Of a DNA stretch of 64,000 bases, positions 39,001 through 50,800 are shown piece by piece. The DNA comes from Chondrosia reniformis (taxonomy: Eukaryota > Porifera > Demospongiae > Chondrillida > Chondrillidae), in the NCBI GenBank assembly GCA_947172415.1, contig OX359191.1, forward strand, positions 7,487,130 through 7,551,129, given 5' to 3'. Both the position numbers and the translations under genes were made by a program. The notes beneath the pieces are model-generated. The model searched no databases. It worked only from the letters and a program-made list of their open reading frames with translations, and was not told the DNA's origin. Numbering within the stretch: position 1 is the first letter of the stretch; the number at the start of each line of letters is the position of its first letter.

Positions 39001-42000
39001 GTATATTTGAATTTTCATACATGCATCCCTTCAAGGGTTGACACACATGTCTTGTATACAAATAGGTACATGCAAATACTTTCTATTTCTATTACAGGAG
39101 AAAGGTACCAAACAAAATGTGTTACTAGAGAAGTACAGGAGTAGATTAAAGCACGTGGTCATGAGACAAGCCAGTCTGGACAGTGTTCTTACAGAGAGCT
39201 CCTTTCTCTCCAGCTCTCTGTCTTTCTACAGTAACTTGGCAAAGTGGATAAACACACTATTGTTGGGCGGTGAAGAAGCTGATGTTAGGTACAGTCATAT
39301 ACGTAACTGTATGCACTTTATTCTGTAACCGTTTTAGTCAATCCTGGATCAGTTCCACAAGATATAGTATGGACAGGAAGTCAGTTATCCAAACTTCCAT
39401 TATCCAATATCATTGCACAATCGCCACTATCGCTATGGTTACCATGGTATTAGTTAATAGACTTCTCTTACAGAAGAAGTGAGCTATTAATCAGAAACAG
39501 ACAAAACTCAGTGATTACCTTAGCAGACTGTAACTGATAACAAACAAATTGCCCATAATAATGTTACATATTTTTCATGAAATTGTTACATATTTTTCAT
39601 GTACACACTGTCAACTGCTTTAGCAATGAGCTCATTTAAATTATCAAAACTTCAATTATCTGAACACCCCCTGGTCTCAGTGTATTTGGTTGAATGACTT
39701 CCTAATATATTAGGCTTTTGAGATGTGAAAGTAGTTAGACTTGTTCGTCCAGTTCTACATTCAAATGGCTTGAGTTTTGATAAAAGGTTATATAAGCGAA
39801 TACATATGTATACATGTATTAAATTAAAATGATGTACAGTATATATAGAGCAGTGACTGATGATGTAATATCTATATATATATATATACACATATTTGCA
39901 TCAGCAGTAGTTAGTGTGTATGTTTTGTGAACATGATCTGTAGTTTCCCGTTTCCTGCCTACATGTATGGCTTAATGGAAAAGCCATATCTAGCATATTT
40001 TCTACACTGCAGTGTCGTAAGACTTCCACTTTAATTCCCTGTATGTAACATAACATTTACATAACTGGAATTATTGCATCAACCATTTTATATCATAGAA
40101 CAGGCTTTATGCAATAGCTCCTTTTTAATATGAACACTTAGCATGTACGTAGCCTCCACCTTCACTTATTACTGAAACCACAAGTGTATATGCTGTAAAC
40201 ATCATCTACGATGTATGTCTTTCTACATAAGGTCCCTTGCAGTGTTATAGTGCTATTTAACCCCGCCTCTTGTAGCTTGGCAACCCTATGTAGAGTAGAT
40301 GGTCATTCACTGTACGGTGCTTCTCTTCGGTATTTGTAGGGAACTTCCAACAACTGATGAGCCTCCAGTTGATTTCACCGTCCTGCCTGAATATTTCATT
40401 GATGACATGGTGGATTTTGTCCTCTTTCTGGCACAGTCAGTAGACATTTTTGATTATGACCCAAATTTTGCACTAATGTCTATCTATGGGTTGTGTTGTT
40501 TAGCTTTTCTCCATCAACTCTGGATGATCCTAGTCTGCCACATATAGTGCCTCTAATAGTGATCCTACTCTCCAAAAATGGCTACCTCAGGAACCCCTAC
40601 CTCTATGCCAAGTTGGTGGAGGTCGGTCCTGTTCTGTCACTCTAGTAGTAGAATATTGCAGGGTTGGTTTGTTTGATCTGATGTATGCAGATAGTCTTTG
40701 TGATGACACCTGGAATTCAGAGGAGGCAGCATTCCCTACTGGACCAGTTTCAATACCACAGGCTGGCCAACAACCTGGCAACCTCACTCATGAGAATCTA
40801 CATAGGTAATCAATAGGCCACTTCGCTTTACAGGTTCAGCTCAGCTTCTCAAAATTGCACGCATATCCTCTATTTAGGGATCTTATAGTTTATAAACTTT
40901 TTTGTTCATTCTTGAAGGTCTGCATTTTTTGTATAGATTGTGAAGCAATGGGTGGATCAAATGAATTTTTTGACAAGTTTAGTATTCGTTATCATATCTC
41001 AGTCATTCTGAAAAAGCTCTGGGAAGTGCCATCTCATCGTGGAGCAATCATTGTGGCCAGCAGGTAAGAGGTCTATCTCTCACTCCTGCTTGATCTTTAG
41101 GTACATGCTGCTAACACCATTGCCTTCTCAGAATCTGTACCGGTTTCTTCCTTATTTTCCTTCCGCTGTTTGAAGATTTAGGTTTTGAATATTTGTAGAT
41201 AGATTATTCAGTGATCTCCTTATGTGTAAAGTATTTTTGTATATTGGTTGTATTTAGGAGCTTGAGTGACAACTCCAGGTTTGTTCGTTTCATTAATATG
41301 CTAATAAATGACACAACCTTTCTGTTGGATGAGTCAATGGATGCCTTGAAAACGATACATCAAACACAAGAGGCCTTGAAAGACAAGGAGTTGTGGAATT
41401 CCCAACCAAGGGTGAGTGAGTGTATCCCAATTAATGCCCATCATTGTCATTATTCTATCCCCATTGGGATGTCACCATATCAATGTTACTGTCACCATCA
41501 CACTATCACTTCATAATCTCACAAAGCAATTTCACTTCCCACAGGAGCTGCAGCACTCGAGACTGCATCAGTTGGATCAAGATGAGAGAATGTGTAGATC
41601 CTACATGACCTTAGCCAATGAAACAGTGTCTGTGTTTCATAAACTGACTAAACAGATCAAAGAGCCCTTCCTTAGACCAGTAGGCATTTGTAGGTCACAT
41701 GATTGTCATCAGATTGTCATGTGATACATGTTTGACTCCTCAGGAGATTATTGATAGAATGAGTGCTCTGCTGAATTACAATCTAATGAAGCTCTGTGGT
41801 CCTTCCAACAAAGGACTAATTGTAAGCTACTGCACACAGACTACTTAATTGACAAATATACACCGTTTGTATGATTTGATATGTTCAGAGTACTTGGTAA
41901 TGAAGGCTTGTATACTCTGTGCACATCACAGGTCAAAGAGCCGGAGAAATATGGATTTGACCCCAAATATCTGCTGAGTCACCTTGCAGATATCTACCTT

Positions 42001-43508
42001 CATCTAAATTCAGATGAGTTTGCTAGGGCGGTGGCACGGGATGAGGTATGGCATTTTTATAGTCACATGATAGTCACATGATTATCATAATATATTTTCT
42101 TGTTTTCTGTACATACCAGCGAGCATATAGGAAAGAGATATTGGAGGAATGTTGCTGGAACCTGACAAGGACTGCCATGAGATCAGAAGTGAATCCCATA
42201 GCTGGAGATTGAAAAAGAATATAATTTTATTGTATTTGTACACATTTTAGGAGATGATTCAAGAGTTACAGCAGTTCAATAAATGTGTTTATGAATATGC
42301 AGTAGCAGCCATGAAAGAAGACATCACATTTGATGATGTCCCAGATGAATATAAAGGTTAAATTAAGTCATATCCTTTTAAGCCTTAATTTAGCCACCTT
42401 CCCCTTCACCTCTTACCTGCCCCCTCCCACCTCTTACCTGCCCCTCCCACCTCTTACCTGCCCCCTCCCACCTCTTACCTGCCCCCTCCAACCTCTTACC
42501 TGCCCCCTCCAACCTCTTACCTGCCCCCTCCCACCTCTTACCTGCCTCCCACCTCTTACCTGCCCCCTCCCACCTCTTACCTGCCTCTCCCACCTCTTAC
42601 CTGCCCCCTCCAACCTCTTACCTGCCCCCTCCAACCTCTTACCTGCCCCCTCCCACCTCTTACCTGCCCCCTCTCACCTCTTACCTGCCCCCCCCCCCCA
42701 CCTCTTACCTGCCCCCTCCCACCTCTTACCTGCCCCCTCCCACCTCTTACCTGCCCCCTCCAACCTCTTACCTGCCCCCTCCCACCTCTTACCTGCCCCC
42801 TCCCACCTCTTACCTGCCCCCTCCCACCTCTTACCTGCCCCCTCCCACCTCTTACCTGCCCCCTCCCACCTCTTACCTGCCCCCTCCCACCTCTTACCTG
42901 CCTCCCACCTCTTACTTTATTTCCTTTGTGATTTTTTAACTAGATCCACTGATGGATACTTTGATGGAGAATCCAGTTCGGTTGCCGAGTGGTACAATAA
43001 TGGAGAGATCAGTGATATGTAGACACTTACTAAGCAGTGAAACGGATCCCTTTAGCAGACAGCACCTTACAGTAGATATGTTAGAGCCTGGTAAGAATGT
43101 GGATACTTGAAGGTAGCACCTTACTGTAGATATGCTAGAGCCTGGTAAGAATGTGGATACTTGAAGGTAGCACCTTACTGTAGATATGTTAGAGCCTGGT
43201 AAGAATGTGGGTACTTGAAGGTAGCACCTTACAGTAGATATGCTACAGCCTGGTAAGAATACTTAAAGGCATGATTGATATCAATGTGAGGCTAGGGAAA
43301 AAGACAAATAGGACAGATGCATCTTCTAAAATACAATTTTTATATACAGTACCTGTATCAATATAGTACAGGAGACTGTGCATGTGTGGTAATTAGATTC
43401 TTTAATTGTCACACCTTTTGAAATTCCTTCTCAGTTTTAGAACTGAAATTGGAAATTAACAAATGGAAAGAAGAACAACTCAGTAAACACAAAATGGACT
43501 CCTCTTAA
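27023..43508 (+). CDS. UBE4B: U-box ubiquitin ligase / E4 factor
   Basis: Ubiquitin chain elongation factor (Ufd2 family). 28 exons: 27023-27046, 27233-27403, 27778-27999, 28114-28198, 28296-28435, 28658-28816, 28903-29015, 30462-30503, 31222-31354, 32128-32388, 32982-33077, 36765-36878, 37076-37165, 37242-37347, 38356-38516, 39098-39288, 40340-40435, 40504-40621, 40691-40805, 40937-41063, 41258-41411, 41545-41679, 41744-41821, 41932-42045, 42120-42188, 42251-42356, 42944-43090, 43435-43508; 1146 residues. The N-terminus [11 protein letters not shown] matches vertebrate UBE4B, followed by S/P-rich sequence. The Ufd2 core is clear ([34 protein letters not shown]-like [11 protein letters not shown]). 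The U-box (about 1074-1122) has [17 protein letters not shown] and TDPFSRQHL. Exon 8 (42 nt) and the donor of exon 25 (gtgaat) are the weakest calls. Confidence 0.95.
27535..27730 (+). repeat. 89-bp tandem duplication in UBE4B intron 2
   Basis: Two near-identical units at an 89-base step (GTGTGTTATATGACTTCCAG at 27541 and 27630) and the start of a third at 27719. The lack of differences suggests a recent duplication. Confidence 0.93.
28497..28628. repeat. (CCAT)n microsatellite, UBE4B intron 5
   Basis: Nearly pure CCAT repeat with one interruption (CTCATCCTTCCTT), ending about 30 bases before exon 6. Confidence 0.97.
29235..29320 (+). mobile_element. tRNA-derived SINE-like sequence
   Basis: Contains an A-box-like GGTCAGTGGCAGAGC (about 29260-29275) and a B-box-like GGATTCCATTCCC (about 29301-29313) at tRNA-like spacing. 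A related diverged sequence is at 46440-46530. It does not fold as an intact tRNA by eye. Confidence 0.45.
29321..30461 (+). other. UBE4B intron 7, remainder
   Basis: Intron sequence without a recognised exon. Holds TATG-rich short repeats near 29090-29130 (just upstream) and many TACGTA-type palindromes. Confidence 0.5.
30588..30735. repeat. AT-rich tandem repeat, UBE4B intron 8
   Basis: Three diverged copies of a unit with GGATATATACACTATA and CGAATAAGGG, including a (TA)n tract. Confidence 0.8.
32490..32550 (+). mobile_element. Possible tRNA-derived SINE fragment
   Basis: A-box-like TAGCTTAGGAGGCAGAGCA (about 32494-32512) and degenerate B-box-like GGTTGTGAATAGCAATCC (about 32532-32549). 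It sits just after UBE4B exon 10. Confidence 0.4.
32608..32676. repeat. (TATG)n microsatellite
   Basis: Tandem TATG/GTAT with one C interruption (GTACGTATG), in UBE4B intron 10. Confidence 0.95.
32693..32970. repeat. 15-bp minisatellite, UBE4B intron 10
   Basis: Eighteen or so copies of CCCATCCTCCCCACT and variants, ending about 12 bases before exon 11, so it forms the polypyrimidine tract. Open frames in both strands (P/S/H-rich or G/W/E-rich) are repeat artefacts. Confidence 0.95.
33078..34561 (+). other. First part of UBE4B intron 11
   Basis: No exon required: exon 11 and exon 12 join in phase and match the vertebrate protein without a gap. A stretch at 33717-33835 after an acceptor-like ttacag reads [18 protein letters not shown] but has no place in the protein. 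Confidence 0.5.
34562..35488 (-). CDS. Fibrinogen-related secreted protein nested in UBE4B
   Basis: Single-exon gene of 308 residues on the strand opposite to UBE4B, wholly within its intron 11. The N-terminus is a signal peptide (hydrophobic [14 protein letters not shown]). A spacer with N-glycosylation sites (NDT, NRT) precedes a complete fibrinogen C-terminal domain from about residue 88: [38 protein letters not shown], the calcium-loop region [14 protein letters not shown] and [19 protein letters not shown]. Such FReD proteins act as lectin-like or adhesive recognition molecules; the ligand is unknown. A second ATG at 35473 directly follows an acceptor-like tttgtag, so a 5' UTR intron is possible and that ATG may be used. 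Confidence 0.9.
   Translation of the reverse strand: MILCRMFLFSVKIILVSFAWTLLKANPISKPVSTLSPDTNDTHQNTGVLEREESLGELTEALKGIIKVLNRTYNHNTRGLPYESRYAVRYYRDCQDAYEDGHVKDGIYVVQPCQNRLPFPVYCEMSGEKSGWTVIQRRFNGDISFERNWEEYKEGFGELEGEFWLGLDKIHQLTMCDPDLTNKLYVGLNNGEMTGFSYFDHFKIGNEASKYKLIISGYDPSSPAGDPLTALSGVLFSTTDNDNDFSYKVNCAVKYTGGWWYYGQQCGYSNLNGQYLLGSTSVDKTGVYWEFFGGRRMSLQSSVMKVRA
35489..36764. other. Remaining UBE4B intron 11 / upstream of the nested gene
   Basis: Expected to hold the promoter of the nested fibrinogen-domain gene. No exon, repeat or element recognised. Confidence 0.45.
37555..37801. mobile_element. Near-perfect inverted repeat, UBE4B intron 14
   Basis: Two arms of about 113 bases are almost exact reverse complements (left AGAGAAAAATAAAAATTTTC, right GAAAATTTTTATTTTTCTCT), differing mainly by a TA indel. 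The spacer is about 21 bases. In the pre-mRNA this would make a long hairpin. CpG-containing, element-like sequence continues to about 38291, where TCATCCCTACAT mirrors ATGTAGGGATGG at 37590, so the palindrome may be one end of a larger element. Confidence 0.88.
42400..42915. repeat. 21-bp minisatellite, UBE4B intron 26
   Basis: More than twenty copies of CTCCCACCTCTTACCTGCCCC with indel variants; it fills most of the intron before the U-box exon. Frames open across it are not coding. Confidence 0.96.
43062..43262 (+). repeat. 54-bp tandem duplication of the exon 27 / intron 27 junction
   Basis: Four copies start at 43062, 43116, 43170 and 43224. Each contains the end of UBE4B exon 27 (AGTAGATATGYTAGAGCCTG) and its donor gtaaga. 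The last copy is truncated. Only the first donor (after 43090) gives the conserved protein; reading on meets TGA in the first repeat unit. Confidence 0.93.
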
Positions 43509-44802
43509 TGTATATAATATCTGTGCATTTGGTTAAAATTCAACTTTATTAAATTAAGGATTCTTTATTTGGACATTATCTCATATTAATGTTGAATTCA
43601 AAGTGAATGTACATGAATTGTCTAAAACCTGTAATGTATGTCTTTATATTTCTGTGTTTATATAATTATGATTATAATATGTACATAATAGAAATACAAG
43701 GTATTTTGCTATTGGAGGGTCTGTTTTGATGTTTGTCACATGAATATGTATGTAAATCAGTATTTACAGCCCTCAATGTACGTACATTAAATTCTGATAT
43801 ACAAAGTGAATGTATGGCGAGAGATAGGGCAAATTATAAGCTCCATCAAAATTTCAAACTCATTGGACATGCTCTATAGATGTCTGTGAATGCTTCATAT
43901 TGTTACTTTCACAGCCCTCACTGTACATTAAATTCCAGTTAATTTAATTCCAGACCAGTGAATCATTCCAAGCAATTTTACACACATACGCAGTATTTCC
44001 AATACATCTCAAAACTGTGGAAAATGGATAAAAGCGTGTATGTGTCTTGGTGGAGGGAGGAGAGCGACTTTTCATGATACAGAAAACTAGAGATAGTGCG
44101 AGGTCCGATATTTATCGCCTGTACGATATTAATGTCTACGATCGATATTTAAACTAGGCCGGCTGTACCAGAATTTAATGGGCTGTAACTCTATCAAATG
44201 GAAAGATATACAAAGTTAATGTATGGTGAGAGATAGTGCAATTATTATATAACTTGCTTCAAAATTCTAAAACTCATTGGGCATGATTCATAGTGGCCTG
44301 TGAATGTGGGCACCAAGTACTATAGCTTCATATATTTTGATTTGACAGTTTTAACCCTAAATGTACATTACATTCTGGTATATAACTTAATGTATGGTGA
44401 TAGATAGGGCAAATGTTGACATACTTCAAAATTTGTAAAACTCGATCATTGGGCATGCTTTATAATTAATAGAATAAGGATTTTTAGGATAAGAATTTAA
44501 GAAAAGCTCAGAAATTTAATGTATCTACATAGTATTGAAACTCTGTAAATCAAATAATATGTGATTCATATACGTAGTATGACTCTATGGAATTTATATA
44601 TATGAGGTTTGACTTTAAGCTTTGTCATCATAAAACTTATAATTCTCTTAATTCAATGCTTATCTAGCTCCCAAAATTGAATTTTGTAATGTGTTTTTGT
44701 AAGGGACTCACTACATGTATATTGTTATATGCTACGTATATGTGTTCATCAGTATATTATTATGAAGAAACATACAAGACACAGAAAGAAATAAAATGAC
44801 AA
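43509..44802. other. Intergenic region between convergent UBE4B and CEP83
   Basis: No exon seen. Three diverged copies of a segment containing AATGTATGGTGAGAGATAG and AACTCATTGG.CATG occur at about 43780-43900, 44190-44300 and 44385-44465. Confidence 0.6.
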
Positions 44803-47800
44803 TCATTCTGTTATCTGAGTAGATGTTGACATGTTACTAGTGCTATCTTGCTCGTGTAGTCTAACATCTTTAGAGGATCCCCTTACTTGTTGAGGAGTTA
44901 GAATATCCAATAATTCCTCTGTCTTCTGATCCTGCGGACCCATTGGCTATATAATATAACAATATATGTACTATAAAATGGAGATATGCACGTACAGGTA
45001 GACTCTCAAAGCTACGTATATATAGCAAGCTAAGAGTGAGTGTTCAGAACTCAGGATGTAGAAATGAGCATCATACATATACGTAACTAGAATTCAATAA
45101 TACACTTTCAATATTGATGGCAAAAAACACAATAGTTGACCTATATACGTACGTACATATATTACATGAGTGAGTGCTTCAAAAATATACAATGAATAGA
45201 TATTGACATTTACGTATATGTAGTTGTTTTCCAGTGGCACAAAAGACGCTCATCAATAGTCTCTAGATGTCCAAAAGATATTATAACCAGGGCTGTATAG
45301 AGGGGGGGCAGCCCCCCTAGACTTTTGGGAACCCCCTAAACTGCTTTGACCATTACCCCCTAAATTTTGATTACCTGTAATGTACTGAATAGGTGATAAT
45401 CCATTGCAGATTCTACTCCAAATCCAGCATCATTAGGTGCACTGGTTGGTGCTTGATTCAGCAAGAGGACCAACTGCCTATGACGCTGATGTAACTGAAA
45501 TACACAGGGAGCAACACAAGTGGAAAATATACAACAAATACTTTTATAGTACTAATCATATTGACATATGCTCAAGTATACAGGTAGGCACGCAGGTATA
45601 ACGTACATTTCCCCTAAATTCAAACTTGCTGACTATAGTCTTGTATAGTCAAATGTATTACCTACATTTACTAAAGAACGCTATATGTAGCTACTTACAG
45701 AGTTCATCTTCCTCTTGGATTTTTGATTTTCAAATGTAGCACTTTTACTAAATATGTAATTGTGTATATTATTGTCAAAACACACACACAATATCTACAC
45801 AGATATACTATACATGTACTAACTTTAGAGCATCCTTCTCCATTATCAGCTTTTGGTTTTCTGCTTTAGACAGTTCTAGTGAATGCTGCAACTCTACTAT
45901 CTTCCTTTTGTACAGTTTCATTTTCTTTAAAGAATGTAGCAACAGGATATCATGATTCAATTACAACTCAACATTGCTCCTGATAGATCAGCCCCGCCCC
46001 AATATATGTACCTTTTTAGCATCCTCTCTACACCCAACCAGCTCATCCTGTACCTGGCTCAGCTTAGCCTCTCCTTCAGCTAGCTCCTTTCGGAGGTGTG
46101 TCCTTTCCCTTTCCTCCTCCCCCTGCACTTCCTGCAGCTTCCTAGTGTGATCTGTTCTTAGGGTGGCAAGATCGTTCTGTGCTGTAGCCAGCTTCTGCTG
46201 AGTCAACTGCAGAGCTAGCTGGTGCTGGTGCAGCTCATCTGCCACTTCATGTTCTCTTTGCTCTAAGCTACATGGATGAACCAAGATTATATACAACAAT
46301 ATCTTCACACATACGTACGTACACTGAGTGTCAGCTTGTTCTGATGTATAACAACATTACTAATTAGTAGCAATTGTGACCAACTATAGTATACACACAC
46401 AAGTAATTAGTTTGTAAGTAGTTAGCATAAGAGGGAGGCACATATGAACAGATGTGGCAATTTCAGTTCAGAGTGAACACTGGTGGTCAAGTCAAAAGCA
46501 ACTGTCCTGGGTTCACTCTAAGTGATTGCTTTTTTCTCTCTTCATGATATTTGATTGTGATTACTTGTGGTTTCTTTATCACCAGATAATCCATTCAATA
46601 CTAAGTAGCTGGGTGTAGATATACTGAACCACTGACCTTAGCACTTGGCTCTTCAATTTAGCATTTTCCTTGCTAGCTTGTTTTAAGCTCCTGAGCTCAA
46701 TTTCCAAGCCTTCAGTACTGTGCTGCTGCATTGAAATCTGCTTCTTCAAGATGGCCACTTCTCCCTCTAAGGCAGCCTTCTCCTTCTGACACTCTGCTAA
46801 TCTCTCTTCTAGCTCCTGATCAAGGAAACAGTAAACCAGTGGGTCACTGTTAGAAGCAACTCAAGTATCAGTGGCATACGTACTTGTACAGCTTTGCTGT
46901 TATCCGCAAGCTTTTCTGCCTTTTCTTTTTCAAGAGCTGAAAGTTGTTCCTCCAAGTCTGACTTCTGCTGCTGAATGGCATACACCTTAGACCACTCCTC
47001 CTCACGAACTTGAGAGAGCTGCTCTTCAACTTCAATGTCCTGTTGGAGAAAGCAGCTCGGTCAAAAGGTCCTAGAACCTTTACTCATCCTTCTTACCTTA
47101 GAGGCAAGTCTCTTCTGCTGGTCTTGCAGCATGTTCTGTAGGACTTCTATTTGAGCTACTTGCGATGCAATCTCTGATCTCATTTCATCTTTCTCTCTCT
47201 CCATCACACTGCACTTTTGGGCATGACTGAAGGTAGACACATTACACTGGATAAACTACAACAAATGTTCATTCTACTAAAATGTACTGACTTGATTTTC
47301 AATTCAGAAATTTCAACCTTCCTTGAGTGGGACATGCTGTCTATTTCACTACATCACATTACATAGCAAAAAGGAAAGAGGTACGCAGGTAAAAGTAAAA
47401 AGTATACCAGTGACTGGTTGCCAAGTAATGATCTTGACCCACTCTTCCCTCCCAATAAAATATATACGTATATACATATACATAAGCCTTTTATCCAACT
47501 TGTTTGATACAGTTCTAGCATACATATACATATATCTGTGTCTCCATATAAACCATCTATGTATGTATGTATGTATGTATGCATGTATTAAGGTACATAT
47601 GCACTGCATAGAACCTTTTTAGAGATATTATTTCCCTTTCTTTCAACTCTACTCTTCTACTTTGTTCAAGAAGTTGATTTTGTATAGTGCTGACTTCAGA
47701 CTGTAACTGTGCTACCTGTTCCTCTAATATCCCTCTCTCTTCTTCAGTAGCCTTTCCCTGCACCTCCAGAGATGCAATCTTCTTGAGGTGCGCCTGAGTA

Positions 47801-50800
47801 GAGTGGCTGTACTCTGTGTCTTTGGCATTAATAGTATCGCTCGCCTCATCTAGCTCTGAAGTCAAGATGGAGACCTTGTGCTGTAGCTACATATTATAAC
47901 ATGAAAACAGTTACGTAAGTAAATATATTTATTTTATTTAGAATATGTATGACTTCTGGATTACTAAATTTTTTATTGATCCATTGATCAAGATTTTTTG
48001 AAAACTGAGTACATTCAGTGGGGGATATGTACGTATGTATGGATACAGACCTCTGCATTGTCTCTTTGTAGTTGTCTTATCTTCTGGATCTCTGCTGGTA
48101 CATCTCTCTTGACTTGAGTGAGAAGCTCCATCTTGTCCTTCATCAGAGACTCAATCTACAAGCATACAAGGAAATGTTGCCATGGTTATAGAGACTTGAT
48201 CTGTCATGCCGTAAAAGTTCCCCCGCCGAATTAGTTCCCCCGGGCCTAAAACGGCAGCGTAGTGCCTGCCGAATCGGTTCCGCTTTGCCGAATTTGGCCC
48301 CCCATTCATTTACGCCATTAAAATTGGCGGGCACAGTAGAGGTGTGACGACTATACAAGGCGTAATCGTCATTTCTTCGAACGAAATCAATTGCGAAGCC
48401 GACATTTCTTAGAACGAAATCGATTGCGAAGCCGAGATGAGCGAGGAGAACAGTGGCGATAGCGTTCTAGAGGAAGTGGAAGTCTGTGCCCGAACAGTTT
48501 GTACAGATTGTTCACGACAACAACCACTGGGTCTGCACATCCAATCGTAAGTGCCAAAGTGGGGAAGTTGAAATCTTCGATAGCTTAATGCAGACAAAAG
48601 TCTCCACCACAGTCCGTAGGCAGCTTGCGACCATACTGCACACCCTAAGGCCGAGAATGACAATGACGAAGGTGTGCGTACAGCAGCAAACTGTGGATCA
48701 GATTGTGGACTTTTCGCCATTGCATTTGTCTTCTATATATAATATTCTATATTTGTCTTTGCTATATTTCACTATTTACATGTTCTTAATTATCCTTACC
48801 TTGTACACACACATACACAAGTAAGTACCTAGTTTGAGAGGGGGAACCAAAATAGACAAGGGGGTCCAATTTCAGCAACCAAATTGGTTCCCCCAGGAAC
48901 CAATTTGGTTGCTGTTTTGGTTCCAGGGGGCCTATTTTGGGGGGGGGCCAAATTCGGTATGACAGATCTGCAAGACAATGTTGCTATGGCGCTACCACAT
49001 TATGAAAATCTTACAATGTCACTAGTTACATACATATAACCCTAAATACGTATAGACACTCTTGGGCAAGTAAAATACTTTATTTGACTAAGTTACTGAA
49101 CTTTCCATCAAAGTTTCCGAACATTTTGGTCTGTAGACCTCACATCAGATGAAAAAAAAGCAATAAAACTTGACATCTTGATTGTAGTGCTATGGAAACC
49201 TCAATAATGTAACCAAATCATTCGAACTACGCATACTGAGATTCATGATTAAAAAGAACATCTCACTTCTGCGGAATGATTTGCCTGAAGCTCCTCCATC
49301 ATTGTCTGATGCTGTGACTCTCTCACTTCATACTCGCTCTTCAGGAATGAATAATTGTACTTCAACTTATTGTAATCACTACATATGTTTAGCCAGAAAA
49401 CAGCATTTATATATACTGTAAATACTTAGGTAGTTTGGAGGTCATGAACAGTGCCATGCTGAATTAATGTTTGGCATAATATTTCCCATGATGCCATCTC
49501 ATGTACATTTACACATCTCACACACAAACAGGAGTACAGTAGTTGTCACAATGCTGCAAGAGAACATATGTATGATTTCTTATACACTTTGACATGTACT
49601 TGATTGTTGTTGAAGTCGTATTTATCCATATATAATATATGGATGCCGTTAAAGTGAAAAATTGCCAATCGACAGCCAACAAAACTCCAAAGAAAAAAAG
49701 TTGGGCCATACCGAATGCTACCATCCACAGAACATACATATGTAGCTCTCAGTGTGGGTCTTGCATCCTTCCATCACCATCTTATACAACACATCACATG
49801 TAGACGCAGCCTCACCCTTTAAAGGAATCCAGTTCAGCCTCCATTTCTGAAAGATACTTTGTGTAAGGTCCTTCGACATCCCTCAGGAGCTGTGACTTTA
49901 TCAACTCCACTTTATCACCAGTTAAAACCTGTAACATACACCAACATAATCTAACACACCATTTTCTTACATGCTACATCTACTTTAGAATAAAAGACCT
50001 ATATATAGGCAACTAAACCTAGTGAGAGCTTTGGTGAGGATACAAAAGGTTTTCCTTCTACTTCTCTTCTTCTCCACTGGGTCATATGTATGTATGTATA
50101 AATTTTATAAAGGGTGGAACATACATAGTGCTAAGACCTAGATGTGGAACATACATAGTGCTAAGACCTAGATGTGGAACATACATAGTGCTAAGACCTA
50201 GATGTGGAACATACATAGTGCTAAGACCTAGATGTGGAACATACGTAGTGTTAAGACCTAGATGTGGAACATACGTACATAGTGCTAAGACCTAGATGTG
50301 GAACATACGTAGTGCTAAGACCTAGATGTGGAACATACATAGTGCTAAGACCTAGATGTGGAACATACATAGTGTTAAGACCTAGATGTGGAACATACAT
50401 AGTGCTAAGACCTAGATGTGTAGCCAGTGAATGTTCCAAAAAGTGTCATTAGTAGAAGGGAATTGCTCACTCTAGAGAATATTTAGGATCGAAAGGGAAG
50501 AAATTTAGGTTGTCACTAACTACTGTTGGAATACGATTATGTGAAACGAATGAATGTCTACAAGAGAGAAGACACTCATATTCTCGTGTTTGTCTGACCT
50601 GTTGCCTCAATTTCTCGCATTCCTGTATCCTGTCATCCCGCTCGCGTTGTAAAGTGGCTATTATCTCTTCCGACTTGTTTTGCAGGCGCTTGTAGTCATC
50701 TTTCAAGACACTGTGTTCAACGCCTAACTGCGCATGACTCTGGAGGAGATACAGTAAAGCAATCGCGATTGGTACTTTATCAAACCTGCGCAAATCATCT

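Noticed and set aside
39375..39675. Possible Tigger-like element ends in UBE4B intron 16
   Set aside because: CAGTTATCCAAACTTCC and TTCAATTATCTGAAC resemble such ends but face the same way, so no bounded element can be drawn.
42330..43022. 230-codon plus-strand frame rich in LLPAPS
   Set aside because: It runs through the 21-bp minisatellite and reads the U-box exon in the wrong frame.
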